The translations under genes were made by a program, and so were the position numbers. DNA of 64,000 nt from Anodontia alba (Eukaryota > Mollusca > Bivalvia > Lucinida > Lucinidae): contig OZ024833.1 of NCBI GenBank assembly GCA_964016985.1, positions 61,376,963-61,440,962 of the forward strand, read 5' to 3'. Shown here piece after piece: positions 22,801-33,441 of this stretch. The notes under the pieces were generated by a model that was given only the letters and a program-made list of their open reading frames with translations, searched no databases and had not been told where the DNA came from. The stretch's first letter is position 1, and each line of letters starts with the position of its first letter.

Positions 22801-23293
22801 ACGGCGCAATTTATAACGTAAATAAGTATCCTAAAATTCCCTCATAATATACATGTATAGCGAAACAAGTGTGTGTAGGGGTCTATTTTTTAAGTTTTTT
22901 TTATTCAGGATTTTACTGTTTTTAAACCCGATGTTGTGCATTTTGTTTATGTCGTATTCATTTAACTACAAAATAAATTGTTTTAATGCGTTTACATTTG
23001 TAGTAACTAAAATTGCCTTCATTTCCTTTATTTGGTGAAAATGCTTTAGACAAGAGAGCGGATATCAGAGGTAAAACGATATTATTTCTCCACGAAAACA
23101 TGATGTGTGTACTCCAAATGAAAACTCACAACCTGAATTGTCTTTTACGGTGAAATGAGAACAGTGTCGTTATAGAAAAGGCTTACCAAGGCCTATGACC
23201 AAGAAATATGTAATTTACAATCAAAACACTGGCAGCACTGGCGGGTCGATTGTCTATGAAAGTAGGCTGGGAATATGGTCTTGAACGTTTCAT

Positions 23294-23505
23294 TTAACCC
23301 TTAATTTCCTGTAATTTAAGCAACCATAGCAGACCCTCATCAGATGCCGCGTTCTGCGGCGTCTGATCTGGGTCTGCACTGTTTGCCAATGTCGCAGCAC
23401 TAAGCCCAGTCCAGGGTTTAGAATAGTTCGATTCTGAGACAATAGGTTGTTGGTTTCATATCGTGAACATTTGATTAGTCCTTTTAACGCGTTTGATTTC
23501 ATTTG
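23294..23505 (+). mobile_element. TTAA-type MITE with ATCAGACGCCGC hairpin, right end unclear
   Basis: TTAACCCTTAATTTCCTG opens it. The hairpin CAGATGCCGCGTTCTGCGGC sits at 23340-23360, followed by GATCTGGGTCTGCACTGTTT. A matching right end is not evident. Confidence 0.5.
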
Positions 23506-23654
23506 TAAGTGTAAACCACGTGGACAACAACCTTAAGGAAAGTTTGGTGTATGTATACTCTGAATAAATTGTAAACAGTCGATCCATTTATACTTACCAT
23601 TTATGCAAATCACACTGAAGATGCCGGTGATAAAACCCACATGCTTTTATGAGC

Positions 23655-23790
23655 CGAAACGTCAGGAAGCGTACGTTTAGACATGTGCGCCTAGCAAAGA
23701 TTCAGACCAGCTTTTCAGAGTCTTGACTCGACGCAGTTTGGATAGCCAAGGATACAAAGCTACTTCATGCGGAAAACAAAGACTGACATT
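23655..23790 (+). mobile_element. ACGAAGACTC hairpin-family fragment
   Basis: GAAACGTCAGGAAGCGTACG, TGTGCGCCTAGCAAAGATTC, then TTTGGATAGCCAAGGATACA. This uninterrupted TTTGGATAGCC serves as the empty-site reference for the PAL insertion at 48.2 kb. Confidence 0.6.
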
Positions 23791-23799
23791 ATCATCATA

Positions 23800-24030
23800 A
23801 AAGGGCGGACGTCTGCAATCGAACTGACTGCATTACAAAAACCCACTTTCAAAAATGAATGGTATGCAAGAAAAAAGATCCATCAGGGGTGTCAGGGGTA
23901 GATAGAAAAATCCGTCCCTCGGAATCGCTCGGCAAGCCTCGTGATGCCATACAGTAACCCTCAGGACGGATGTTTCTCTCTACCCCTCACACCCATGATA
24001 GATTCTTATAAACCGTAATGACAGCATCGC
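23800..24030. mobile_element. Small relative of the 42-kb foldback element
   Basis: Shares CTGCAATCGAACTGACTGCA, GGGTAGATAGAAAAATCCGT, CCCTCGGAAT, GGCAAGCCTCGTGATGCCA and CTACCCCTCACACCCATGAT with 42,055-42,255. The inner hairpin (GGACGGAT with ATCCGTCC) is kept. Confidence 0.6.
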
Positions 24031-24115
24031 TTGCAGTCACACTAAGTACCTTTTTTGCGTGATACTGCTGATATGTAGTTTTGAAGCAGACTAAAATAAT
24101 TCCAACTCAACAAAC

Positions 24116-24334
24116 GGGCCCCCGTAGCCTAGTGGATAAGAGAGTTGACTCTTAATCCATTAGGTTTCTCACCGCTGTGGTTCGAGTCTCGCTCGGGTCA
24201 TATGTGGGAAAGCCAAGTTCTGCTTACGGATGGTCAGGTGGTTTTTCTCCGGGTTCTCCGGTTTTCGCCCACCTTCGATGAACGATCGGCTCGATATAAG
24301 TGAAATATTCTTGAAAGGGCCGTAAAACCCAAAT

Positions 24335-24363
<29 letters not shown>
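24116..24363 (+). mobile_element. tRNA-derived SINE (type 2) with poly(A) tail and 18-bp target duplication
   Basis: The head reads GCCCCCGTAGCCTAGTGGAT (A-box region) and GTGGTTCGAGTCTCGCTC (B-box). The body has TTTTTCTCCGGGTTCTCCGG and the end CGTAAAACCCAAATC plus a run of about 28 A. Exact 18-bp duplications AATTCCAACTCAACAAAC flank it (24098-24115 and 24364-24381), so this is a recent LINE-mediated insertion. Confidence 0.93.
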
Positions 24364-24367
<4 letters not shown>

Positions 24368-24381
24368 CCAACTCAACAAAC

Positions 24382-25397
24382 TGACACGTACTTGTCGCAA
24401 TTTTATTGGTCGAGAGCAGTTTGAAAACCCGATTTATACCTCGATAAATCTACAGAGCGGTAATCTCGGAACTGTTAGCACTTTCTAAAATGAACACCTT
24501 ACATATATTTTCAACATTTTGACTTTGTTCGATGGATTGTAAGAAAGTAATTTCATTTGTGGTGATTGTGTCAATGTGTAAGTGCTGGCGAATTATTCAT
24601 AAACTTCTATAAAACCATTCGGGCTTTGTTCAGTTTGTTTGCGTTTTGCCGGCGTTTGCACATAGATAATATCCATTAAAATAAAATTCATATCAATAAT
24701 AATTGATTGTTTTACTAATATATTAAAGTAAGTAGAGTGGGTTCAAAATTACCACAGTTTATTCGCTGTCACACCTTGTATCGTTTAATTTAATATTACA
24801 ATGTTAATGAACATTTCACCCAAATGCACCTACTGTGGAAAGAAGTATTGATTGTCGCTTTAATCTGTTGATACTGACAAAACACTAAGCTTAACAAAAG
24901 GAACAAGAAGAAAAGAGTCCTTTCAATTCTAAACTGACTTTATGACAAAGTCATGTTTTTTTGTTTTTTTTTTTTTTTTTTTTTTCAGTAAGGGGAAAAC
25001 TAGTAAATAATCATACGCATTCGTTTTATCGTGACAAGGTTCTACGCACTTCGCAATATTTTAAATGCCAATATACCCGGTTTTATAGCGGACCATGTTG
25101 ATAATGAACAAACAGCGCGGATGTATTTGTTGAACCACATCTACTGCAGTCAGTTATGTCATCACGATGATTTCTATTTGGAAAGGAACACAATTTTAAG
25201 TAGCTGATCAAGATAGTATTGACACAGACAGGAAACATTGATCAGGATGAGAAGGGTAATATGGCATTGCCATAAGGAAAGGGGTCTACGGGACAGATAT
25301 AAACAGTATAGATCCAGGTAAACCTGCGCAGCCGTATAATCTGATCGGGGAGTAAGCTATACGTCGTTGTATTCTACGATACCGACGGATTTTGTAA
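24382..25397. other. Unassigned, repeat-poor stretch
   Basis: T-rich run at 24957-24985. No ORF above 60 codons and no element ends. It is one of the few 1-kb gaps without PAL or other MITEs. Confidence 0.45.
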
Positions 25398-25468
25398 GTT
25401 GACAGCGAAGGCCCTGATCAGACTGCGCGCATGCGCAGTCTGATCAGGGCCTTTGCTGTCAGAATATG
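25398..25468. repeat. Isolated hairpin ATCAGACTGCGC
   Basis: Near-perfect palindrome: GACAGCGAAGGCCCTGATCA then GACTGCGCGCATGCGCAGTC and the complement TGATCAGGGCCTTTGCTGTC. It is related to the ACGAAGACTC family hairpin. Confidence 0.75.
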
Positions 25469-25725
25469 CCCCAAACATCTTTTACCATGATGTGACTCAA
25501 CAACAAATTGTACTTTACTAGTATATAAAGAGCATACGAGGCAGCTTTTAAACAGATGAAAGTACACTAGTACTTGCGCTTCATACAAAATTTTCTCACG
25601 TTACCTCAAACTATAAGGGACCAGATGTTTGGTCTGAGACAACGGTATTTTGAGATATAAGGAGCAGAAATGTAAAGAACGTACGGCAAGCTTAACAAAT
25701 AAACAAATAATGTCACTTTTTTTTT

Positions 25726-25939
25726 ACAACCAAGAAAGGAAAATTTTATCATAAAAAAATCTGATATTTTTCATATTCCTGTTCAAAACATAGATTGTGG
25801 GTACTCTTTAGAACCGCCTCGCACAATCTATGTTTTTTAGCAAATAAGAAAAATAATGTATACCCCTGTAAACCCCAGTTTTACTATATAAAAGTGGGGT
25901 TAAAGGGGGTCAAAATTATATAGGCGTGTTTTCGTGATG
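25726..25939 (+). mobile_element. PAL MITE, left tip and half palindrome missing
   Basis: Begins at ACAACCAAGAAAGG inside arm A. The palindrome is cut to GGGTACTCTTTAGAACCGCC followed directly by TCGCACAATCTATG. It shares private variants with the inverted copy at 26183-26437. Confidence 0.88.
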
Positions 25940-26182
25940 GTAACGTCATACTACTAATCGTACTAAGGGGTGGTTGTTGTATTTTTCGTTCTTTGGTGGG
26001 CTTTGTGGGTGTTCACTACAGGACTTATTTCGTGTGTTGTCCTGTTTAATATCTTGTTGTTATGTTTGTTGGGTCCTGCCTGGAATTGTAATCACCTACT
26101 TGAAGAAGAGAGAGCTAGTTGTTTTGCATTTTATAGTTTTATTTCTTATGCAGTAGTACCTATAATACTAGTAGTCCTCAGA

Positions 26183-26437
26183 CATCACGAAAAATGCCTA
26201 TATTATATTGACCCTCTTAAACCCCACTTTTGTATAGTAAAACTGGGGTTTACAGGGGTATGCATTATTTTTCTTATTTTGCTAAAAAAACATAGATTGT
26301 GCGAGGCGGTTCTAAAGAGTACCCACAATCTATGTTTTGAACAGGAATATGAAAAATATCAGATTTTTTTATGATAAAATTTTCCTTTCTTGGTTGTAAA
26401 ATTTGCAATATATTTGAATAGGCATGTCTTCGTAATG
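26183..26437 (-). mobile_element. PAL MITE, inverted twin of 25726-25939
   Basis: Both tips are present. It shows the same deletion (ATTGTGCGAGGCGG), the same CTTTAGAACC change, the same GAACAGGAATATG and the same AAGAAAGGAAAATTTTATCA variant, in reverse complement. The two copies clearly derive from one already damaged element. Confidence 0.9.
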
Positions 26438-26446
26438 GTTTGTTGA

Positions 26447-26560
26447 CCCTTCCTCTTGGTGTCATTTGTAAACTATGGTTTGTGATTGTGGCATTTTCCG
26501 GATATTTTGTTTACTATTTTGTTTGGTGTTGCTTTTCATGTTGGCGTTCTGGAATCCAGT
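26447..26560 (-). repeat. Dispersed repeat R fragment
   Basis: GTTTGTGATTGTGGCATTTT and TTTGTTTGGTGTTGCTTTTC match the minus-strand R block only partly. Confidence 0.4.
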
Positions 26561-26792
26561 TCTAGGAAAACCAAGTACATGCATTTTTCTTTCTGATATT
26601 GCATTTCTTTTATAGAAGCGCAAATGATGACTTGGTGTATTCGCCTTAATTTTCATTAAATACAGCATTTGTTTTTGTACATAACACCGCAGAACAAGTT
26701 TGGTAAACTTGTTGTTCATTAAACCGACGACGCCTAACAGTGAACAAGGGTTTCCCACTTTGAAAGCTTAAACTTTCACCAACTGACAATAA

Positions 26793-26796
26793 AAAG

Positions 26797-26835
<39 letters not shown>
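26793..26835. repeat. Poly(A) tract of about 40 bp
   Basis: Near-continuous A run just upstream of the CGACCTAAT-type MITE. Confidence 0.95.
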
Positions 26836-26837
<2 letters not shown>

Positions 26838-27675
26838 AGTCTAGAGGACTTAATGGGGGTGTATTAATGACTTTGCTATGCGATTTTGCTTATGAATTTC
26901 CATCACGAAAACATGCCTATATAATTTTCACCCCCTTAAACCCTACTCTTATATAGTAAAACTGGGGTTTACAGGGGTATACATTATTTTTTTTTTCTGC
27001 TAAAAATATAGATTGTGGGTTCTCGTTAGAACCGCCTCACCACAATCTATGTTTTGAGCAGAAATATGAAAAATATCAGAGTTTTTTTATCTGAAAATTT
27101 TCAGTTTTTGGAGGTGGTATTGTCTATATATTTGAATAGGCATGTTTTCGTAATGTTTATAAACGCATATGTTGTTGGTACTCATTTGGATCGAGGTAAT
27201 TCAAATACGTACCAACAACTTATCGAGCCAATTTAAACTAGAGAGCGTGTTTCTGAAACACTATGCCCACAACTGTAAGTCTGAAAAAAAAAAGCATACA
27301 TATAATTCGATCAAATATTCATAAAAGTTCACTAAAATGTAATCAGGTCATCTACACATTAGTTCCAAACAGCTTAAAAAACTTCATGAGCTTAACTCAA
27401 ACAAAACGGATCAGCTAATTTTTCATAAGCAATGCATATATGAAGTTTCAAAATCCTCCTAACATACATGATTCCAAAGATATGTAAGTTCTCAAAAGCG
27501 TGATGTATGGACGGACGAGGGAAGGACGGACGGACGAATTAGTACATGTACCAGCAACATAATGCTATTATACGTATCGAATAAGATAAACGTACACAGG
27601 CTGTATTCTGAAGACGAAAAAATTGTTTGACAGTGCGCTTAGAGGGGTATGAGTGGAAATTAGGTCGAATACCGT
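26838..27675. mobile_element. CGACCTAAT MITE, interrupted by PAL and by unrelated sequence
   Basis: CGATTTTGCTTATGAATTTC then (after PAL) TTTATAAACGCATATGTTG, the hairpin TTGGTACTCATTTGGATCGA with its partner, and, past about 350 bp of foreign sequence, CTGTATTCTGAAGACG and GGAAATTAGGTCGAATACCG. All match the complete copy at 6883-7236 in order. The left tip is not visible. Confidence 0.65.
26901..27155 (-). mobile_element. PAL MITE with half-palindrome deletion, nested in a CGACCTAAT MITE
   Basis: Tips CATCACGAAAACATGCC and GGCATGTTTTCGTAATG. The palindrome is reduced to TTCTCGTTAGAACCGCCTCA then CCACAATC. The left flank ends GAATTTC and the right begins TTTATAAA; the 7.05-kb copy reads ATTTTCTTTATAAA, so there is no duplication here. 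Confidence 0.9.
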
Positions 27676-28551
27676 AATTTTGGCAAATTATCAAATTAAT
27701 TATTTAAGATTAACATTGCAATAAATACATCACATAGAACTTAAAATAAAACACGGATGCCTCCCTATTGCCCAAGCGCACAGGCAATACATTCAAGGAA
27801 TTTATAAGTATTAAAAATAGTTATCGAATTTATGGAAATATAACCGCTCAAAAAATATCTATCTCAATGTTTATCTTGGTCATTACAAACATAACCGCTC
27901 TTGACATCTACCCAACAGGTTAAGTCGACACAAGCCATCCTTTACCGGACATTCGCCGACAGATTTACACTTTTATATTCTTTAAATTATCTGTGTGTAT
28001 TACGTTAATACTTAGATTAAATGTTATAAGTATGGTCACAATGGTTTGGAAATTAGTAATAAGCTGATAGTAAGATTAGTCTTATAACACGTTTAAATCC
28101 TCGCCTCATCTACATTTTTATTTAAAAATTTCATGAAGACAATTAAATATTATTAACGCTTGAAACGCTAATCACACGTTATTTTGTTTTAATATAGGAT
28201 AGCCAAATTCAACAACAAACAAAATATCCTTGCGAACTATTGCAAACGTTTCGTTAAATTGTGGTAGTTTTGGTGCACGATTGCCAGTATGCTTTGAGCT
28301 GTCTTTAGCACAGTCAAACTGGTGGTTTCAGCGAATGAAATTTGTGCAATGCTTTTTTTGTAACAAAACCATGGAATTGGTTATTGGGCTGATATTATTT
28401 ATTTGATCTTACGTAAAATTTAAATTTTGTGATAAAATGTATTCGATCTAACATCAAGTTTCGTCAACGTGAATGATGGCTACCTCCTAATTTGCGGTCA
28501 CAGTAGACGGGTTGACATGACTGTTCAGAAGATGCGAAAAGTTTGTACAAT
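27676..28551. other. Unassigned, repeat-poor stretch
   Basis: About 875 bp, AT-rich, with no element tips, hairpins or long frames. Confidence 0.5.
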
Positions 28552-29066
28552 CATCACAAAAACATGCCTATATAATTTTAACCCTCTTAAACCCCTCTTT
28601 TATGAACCGCCGAGGCGGTTCTAACGAGTATCCACAATACTTTTGTGCAGAAATAGTTTTGTGCAGAAATATGAAAAATATCATTTTTTTTTATCTGAGT
28701 GGCTCAGTTGGATGCACCGTTCGACTGGAGACCAGGAGGTCGCGGGTTCAACCCCCGCCGAGGTCGGCAACATTCTTTCGTGGAGATTGATCATGAAATA
28801 TTTTCTACGGTCATTCTCTCCCTTCTGCTGATTCAAGAATGGCAGTTGTCAGTTTCTGGCGAAAGAATGTGCACAATACTGGTTAACCGCTTAGAGGACT
28901 CAGCCTGCCCAGTAAACGTGTGATTAGGTAAACTGACCGCGCTCGACATGACCCCATTGGGTTGACTGGGCCGTAAAACCTCAACACAAACAAACAATTA
29001 TCTGGAAATTTTCCTTTTTGGGTTGTAAAATTTTCAAATTATTTGAATAGGCGTGTTTTCGTAATG
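28552..29066 (-). mobile_element. PAL MITE split by a SINE
   Basis: Left part 28552-28697 (arm B shortened, palindrome left half lost), right part 28998-29066 (arm A end and canonical tip GGCGTGTTTTCGTAATG). The SINE lies between with a TTATCTG duplication of PAL sequence. Confidence 0.9.
28698..28997 (+). mobile_element. tRNA-derived SINE (type 1), complete, inside PAL
   Basis: Head AGTGGCTCAGTTGGATGC (A box), GGAGGTCGCGGGTTCAACCC (B box). Body TCTACGGTCATTCTCTCCCT, TGGCAGTTGTCAGTTTCTGG, TTAGGTAAACTGACCGCG and CTGGGCCGTAAAACC; tail CACAAACAAACAA. A 7-bp duplication TTATCTG lies on both sides (28691-28697, 28998-29004). It is a clean reference copy for the fragments elsewhere. Confidence 0.93.
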
Positions 29067-29152
29067 AAATTTTCAGGTGTATCCACTTGCCTTAATCTAA
29101 CTCACCAAAAAGAGCCAGTTTCTCATGGCGTAGCTAGCATGAGATACGAGAT

Positions 29153-29373
29153 ACTTTTATATAGTAAAACTGGCGTTTACAGGTGTATACATTATTTTTC
29201 TTGTTTTGCTAAAACCATAGATTGTGGGTACTCGGTGAAGCGGTTCTAACGAGTACCCACAATCTATGTTTTGTGTAGAATATGAAAAATGTCAAAGAGT
29301 TTTTTATCAGAAAATTTTCAGTTTTTTGGAGGTGAGCTTTTTTATATCTTTTAATAGGCGTGTTTTCGTAATG
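29153..29373 (-). mobile_element. PAL MITE, 5'-truncated, palindrome damaged
   Basis: Starts inside arm B (ACTTTTATATAGTAAAACTG). The palindrome left half is mostly lost (GGGTACTCGGTGAAGCGG). Arm A and the right tip are present. Confidence 0.85.
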
Positions 29374-29551
29374 CTTTCACGAACACCTTTGATATCTGAA
29401 CGCACCCTAGTGTATTTAATTTCATTAGCTCTTTCATCTCTGCGGACCAATACAGAAAAAAAAATCGTTTATAGTGCTGATGTAGACGAGCCGTCTTATC
29501 AGGATCTACAATGTTGCCATTCTGTTTTGATATCAGATTAAAATCACTATT

Positions 29552-29831
29552 CATTACGAAAACACGCCTATACTACTATATAGAAAATTTCACCTCCAAA
29601 AACTGAAAATTTTCAGATAAAAAAAACTCTGATATTTTCATATTTCTGCTCAAAACATAGATTGTGGGTACTCGTTAGAACCGCCTCGGCGAGGCGGTTC
29701 TAACGAGTACCCACAATCTATGTTTTTGAGCAGAAATAAGAAAAATAATGTATACCCCTGTAAACCCCAGTTTTACTATATAAAAGTGGGGTTTAAGGGG
29801 GTCAAATCTTTTTAGGCATGTTTTCGTGATG
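29552..29831 (+). mobile_element. PAL MITE, full length, near-consensus reference copy
   Basis: Both tips canonical, T flanks on both sides. The central palindrome 29644-29737 is perfect apart from a T-run length difference (arms about 46 nt). Arm B holds the CCCC/GGGG mini-hairpin around CTATATAAAAG. Confidence 0.95.
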
Positions 29832-30217
29832 TGACGTGTATCATTGGACATGTCGAAATTCTTGTATGGAAAGGTCCACTTTAGAAAATCGGAGGAGAAA
29901 GGATTAACAACGCATATAATGTATCTTTGTAACGTCACCACATACCGTTTCGGACGCACAGGTTTTTTGTTTTATCTATCTATAAGCAGATTATCTAGGA
30001 GATAATCCACACTCCTAAAGTGTTAACGTGTGTTCGGCGATAACAGATCAAGGGCCAAATTCCAGACACGGTCAGTTGGGACTAATACATGAATGCGCAA
30101 ATTGGCCACAACTTCGACGGATTTCGTGCGAACCGTAAATGTCGATAGGTACTTATGTACTGATCGTAAAATGTGACGCTCGAATACCTTCAACTGACGC
30201 TTAGCACTCTCGGTAAA
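29832..30217. other. Unassigned sequence
   Basis: No element ends or convincing frame. Confidence 0.4.
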
Positions 30218-30383
30218 ATTTTCAGCAGACGACATTATGAAATATTTTGCTTATTTTCCCAGAAAACAGGATTTCACAGTTCATGCAAATTGTCTGAAAT
30301 GGAGACAATTAGCATAAAATGCCGAATCCTGTTTCCTGGGAAAAATAAAAAATAATAAGAAAACAAAACAACCCCCCCCCCTC

Positions 30384-30419
<36 letters not shown>

Positions 30420-30490
30420 AAAGAAAAAATAACAAAAAATAAAAAACAAAAACAAAACAAAACATATCACTAATTTGTCGTCTGCTGAAT
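30218..30490. mobile_element. Hairpin MITE with GTCGTCTGC edges and C9/A-rich insert
   Basis: CAGCAGACGACATTATGAAA at the left and ACTAATTTGTCGTCTGCTGA at the right are inverted. The inner hairpin AGAAAACAGGATTTC pairs imperfectly with GAATCCTGTTTCCTGG. A C9-A run occupies about 30371-30417. Confidence 0.6.
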
Positions 30491-30601
30491 TTGCCCATAG
30501 AGTGGTACAGATTTATTAGTACATATTCTGGTTAATTGTTTGGCTAGAAATTGTTTACTTGGACTAATGGACTGCAATTACTGTTACAGTAGTCAAATCT
30601 T

Positions 30602-30838
30602 TAACCCACTTATACCGAACGGACCCTTCTACCTTAACTCTTTGAAGAACGGACTCTTCTACCTTAACTCTTTGAACCGGTCCATTTCCAATATAATGGG
30701 TATCTGCTTAGTTGTTATTATTACCATGTTTGATAAAAATTCCCGTATTCAATGCAAACAGTGTAGACCCTGATCAGACGCCGCATTTTGCGGTGTCTGA
30801 TCTGTGTCTACATCGTTTGTCATTGGCTCTTAAATGGG
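30602..30838 (+). mobile_element. TTAA-type MITE (TTAACCCAYTTATACC) with hairpin
   Basis: TTAACCCACTTATACC opens it. A GAACGGACYCTTCTACCTTA block is duplicated. The hairpin CAGTGTAGACCCTGATCAGA with the complement TCTGATCTGTGTCTACATCG is at 30758-30815. The right end is diverged. Confidence 0.65.
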
Positions 30839-31060
30839 ACACTGGTCATACATAGCTTTAAGTTAAAGATGTTCGCTATTATGCTAAACTTAAATATAAG
30901 CAAATTATATTGTAAATATTTATTATTTTCCAAGACCATTGGACATGATATGCATGTGAAATTTCTCCCTTAAAGCCGAGAATCAATACGAAAGAATAAA
31001 ATTATGATATTATAAGTTAAAAATGGCGTATTTTTTAATTGATTCGACTAATTCTTGGTC

Positions 31061-31180
31061 CATCACGAAAACATGCCTATATAATTTTGACCTCATTAAA
31101 GCCCACTTTTATGTAGTAAAACTGGGGATAACAGGGGTATACATTATTTTTCTTATTTCTGCTCAAAGACATAGACTGTG
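31061..31180 (-). mobile_element. PAL half-element (arm B only)
   Basis: CATCACGAAAACATGCC through arm B to ACATAGACTGTG, where it stops at the palindrome's outer stem and joins the next PAL copy. Confidence 0.88.
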
Positions 31181-31420
31181 AAAACAACCCTATTCAAATA
31201 TATTGAAAATTTCAGCACCAAAAAACTGAAAGATTTCGGATAAAACTTCTGATAGTTTTGTGTTTATGTTTCTGCTAAAAAACATAGATTGTGGATACTT
31301 GTTAACGAGTACCTACAATTTATGTTTTGAGCAGAAATATGAAAGATAATGTATACCCTAGCAAACCTCAGTTTTACTATATACAAGTGGTCAAAATTAT
31401 ACTGATATGTTTTTGTAATG
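31181..31420 (+). mobile_element. PAL MITE, palindrome reduced
   Basis: Starts AAAACAACCCTATTCAAA without the CATTACG tip. The palindrome is cut to ATACTTGTTAACGAGTACC. The right tip is TGTTTTTGTAATG. It is part of a duplicated segment with 33163-33441. Confidence 0.88.
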
Positions 31421-31554
31421 GATAATGATAATCAAGCAACTAACAGTACAATGAAAGTGATACAAAAATAAAATAAAAATCTAAAAGGCTGCCTTTAGAA
31501 ACAGAGAAAACGCAAAAGAACGAAAATCGGAGGCTAGGTTTTATCAAAGTAACT

Positions 31555-31834
31555 CATCACGAAAACATGCCTATATAATTTTGACCCCATTAAAGCCCAC
31601 TTTTATATAGTAAAACTGGGGATTACAGGGGTATACATTATTTTTCTTATTTCTCAAAAACACTGATTGTGATGCTTGTTAGAACTGCCTCGTCGAGGCG
31701 GTTCTAACGAGTACCCACAATCTATGTTTTTGAGCAGAAATATAAAAAATATCAGAGTTTTTTTTATCTGAAAATTTTCATTTTTGGAGGTAAACTTTTT
31801 TCATATATTTGAATAGGCATATTTTTGTGTGATG
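31555..31834 (-). mobile_element. PAL MITE, near full length
   Basis: CATCACGAAAACATGCC to GGCATATTTTTGTGTGATG with T flanks. The left palindrome stem is shortened (ATTGTGATGCTTGTTAGAA). Confidence 0.9.
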
Positions 31835-31961
31835 TTAATTCTTGAACGTTCCAACCTGATTATTATACAAAAAGTGCGATTGCACGAGACGTATTTTGAT
31901 AAGCAAGAGCAAATGAACTCTTAATCTTTCCACTGTATATGGCAAAATGCCTTAGCTTACA

Positions 31962-32238
31962 AATATGAAAACACGCCTATTGAAATATATTGAAAATTTC
32001 ACCACAAAAAACTGAAAGTTTTCAGATAAAAATTCTGATACTTTTTCATAATTCTGCTCAAAGCATAGCTTATGGGTACTTGTTAGATCCGCCTCGGCGA
32101 GGCGGATCTAACGAGTACCCACAATCTATGTTTTTGAGCAGAAATAAGAAAAATAATGTATATCCCTGTAAACCCCAGTTTTACTATATAAAAGTGGAGT
32201 TTAAGGGGGTCAAATTATATATGTATGTTTTCTTAATG
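31962..32238 (+). mobile_element. PAL MITE, full length, tips diverged
   Basis: The left tip reads AATATGAAAACACGCC and the right tip GTATGTTTTCTTAATG. The hairpin centre carries GATCCGCC and GGCGGATC on both arms, a matched pair of changes relative to AACCGCC. Confidence 0.9.
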
Positions 32239-32289
32239 CATAGCTCTATAAAACAGGAGTATCAAAATAAGTATTGTTCGGTTATTTCG

Positions 32290-32372
32290 CAAAGAAAGTA
32301 TGTTATAAGTACTCATTAAAAGCTAATAAGTGCATACAAGAGAATCGCTTCTAATGAGTATCCCTAACATAC
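32290..32372. repeat. Imperfect hairpin of the ACTCATTA type
   Basis: AAAGTATGTTATAAGTACTC with ATTAAAAGC is matched by GCTTCTAATGAGTATCCC and TAACATACT. It is another variant of the shared hairpin core with a larger loop. Confidence 0.6.
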
Positions 32373-32471
32373 TGCATGTATTTTGTAGGAATATGAGAAA
32401 AATAGTCATATTTTTCGTTGAATAAATTGTCTTATTTAGGGCTTTGGCTAAGCATATACATTTCACATAGG

Positions 32472-32475
<4 letters not shown>

Positions 32476-32504
<29 letters not shown>
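32476..32504. repeat. (TG)n microsatellite
   Basis: About 13 TG units. Confidence 0.95.
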
Positions 32505-32665
32505 ACGCGGCTCACAATGGCGCTTTAAGTCGTTATGTTCAAGTAAGGAATCTCCCGTGAAAGTACACACATCTAGCTGTATAATCATTTTATTTATTTA
32601 TCAAACATTGAAACTTGTAAGGCAATCTTTTTGACGTTTATTGTTAACTGACTCCAAAAAGAAAT

Positions 32666-32907
32666 CATCACGAAATCACGCCTATATAATTTTGAACCTC
32701 TTAGACCCCATTTTTATATAGTAAAACTGGTGTTTTCGGAGGTATACATTATTTTTCTTATTTTGCTCAAAAACGTAGATCATGGGTACTCGATAGAACC
32801 GCCTCGTTTTGAGCAGAAGTATAAAAAATATCAGATTATTTTTCTAAAAGTTTCCTTTTTTTGTTGTAAAATTTTCAATATATTTGAATAGGCCTGTTTT
32901 CTAAATG
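32666..32907 (-). mobile_element. PAL MITE with palindrome right half deleted
   Basis: GATAGAACCGCCTCG runs directly into TTTTGAGCAGAAGTAT. Tips CATCACGAAATCACGCC and GGCCTGTTTTCTAAATG are present. Confidence 0.88.
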
Positions 32908-33162
32908 GGAAACATTTCTGAACTGCAAAGAAAAAAAGATATATATACATCCTTATTTCTATTGCAATAAAAGTTTCCATATGTGTCCATCTACAATTTC
33001 TTGCATATATACTTACATTGAGGAATGAACGATTTAAAACACTTACATTGCTTTAATTTACTAAAATTGAGGAATGAGGATTCAATTGTTGATTTACATG
33101 CACATTTTGCACACTATATAAGTTTGAGCATAAACAATATTTTGTACATATAAACATACAAT

Positions 33163-33441
33163 CATTACGAAAACAGCCCTATTCAAATATATTGAAAATT
33201 TCAGCACCAGAAACTGAAAGATTTCAGATAAAAATTCTGATAGTTTTGTTTATGTTTCTGCTCAAAACATAGATTGTGGATACTTGTTAGAACCGCCTCG
33301 CCGAGGCGGTTCTAACGAGTACCCACAATTAATGTTTTGAGCAGAAATATGAAAGATAATGTATACCCTTGCAAACCCAGTTTTACTATATAAAAGTAGG
33401 GTTTAAGGGGGTCAAAATTATACTGATATGTTTTCGTAATG
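33163..33441 (+). mobile_element. PAL MITE, full length, in duplicated segment
   Basis: CATTACGAAAACAGCCC to GATATGTTTTCGTAATG. It shares the GCCCTATT, TTTCAGCACCA and TACTGATATG variants with the copy at 31181. Confidence 0.92.

Noticed and set aside
28699..28923. ORF MAQLDAPFDWRPGGRGFNPR...
   Set aside because: Translation of the tRNA-like head of the SINE at 28698-28997.
29675..29959. Recurring frames with VLVRTASPRRF, YPQSMF or GFTGVYIIFLISAQ
   Set aside because: The same peptides appear wherever a PAL palindrome or arm B is read in that frame (13487, 14652, 15901, 29675, 45600, 60526 and others). They are shadows of the MITE, not a conserved protein.
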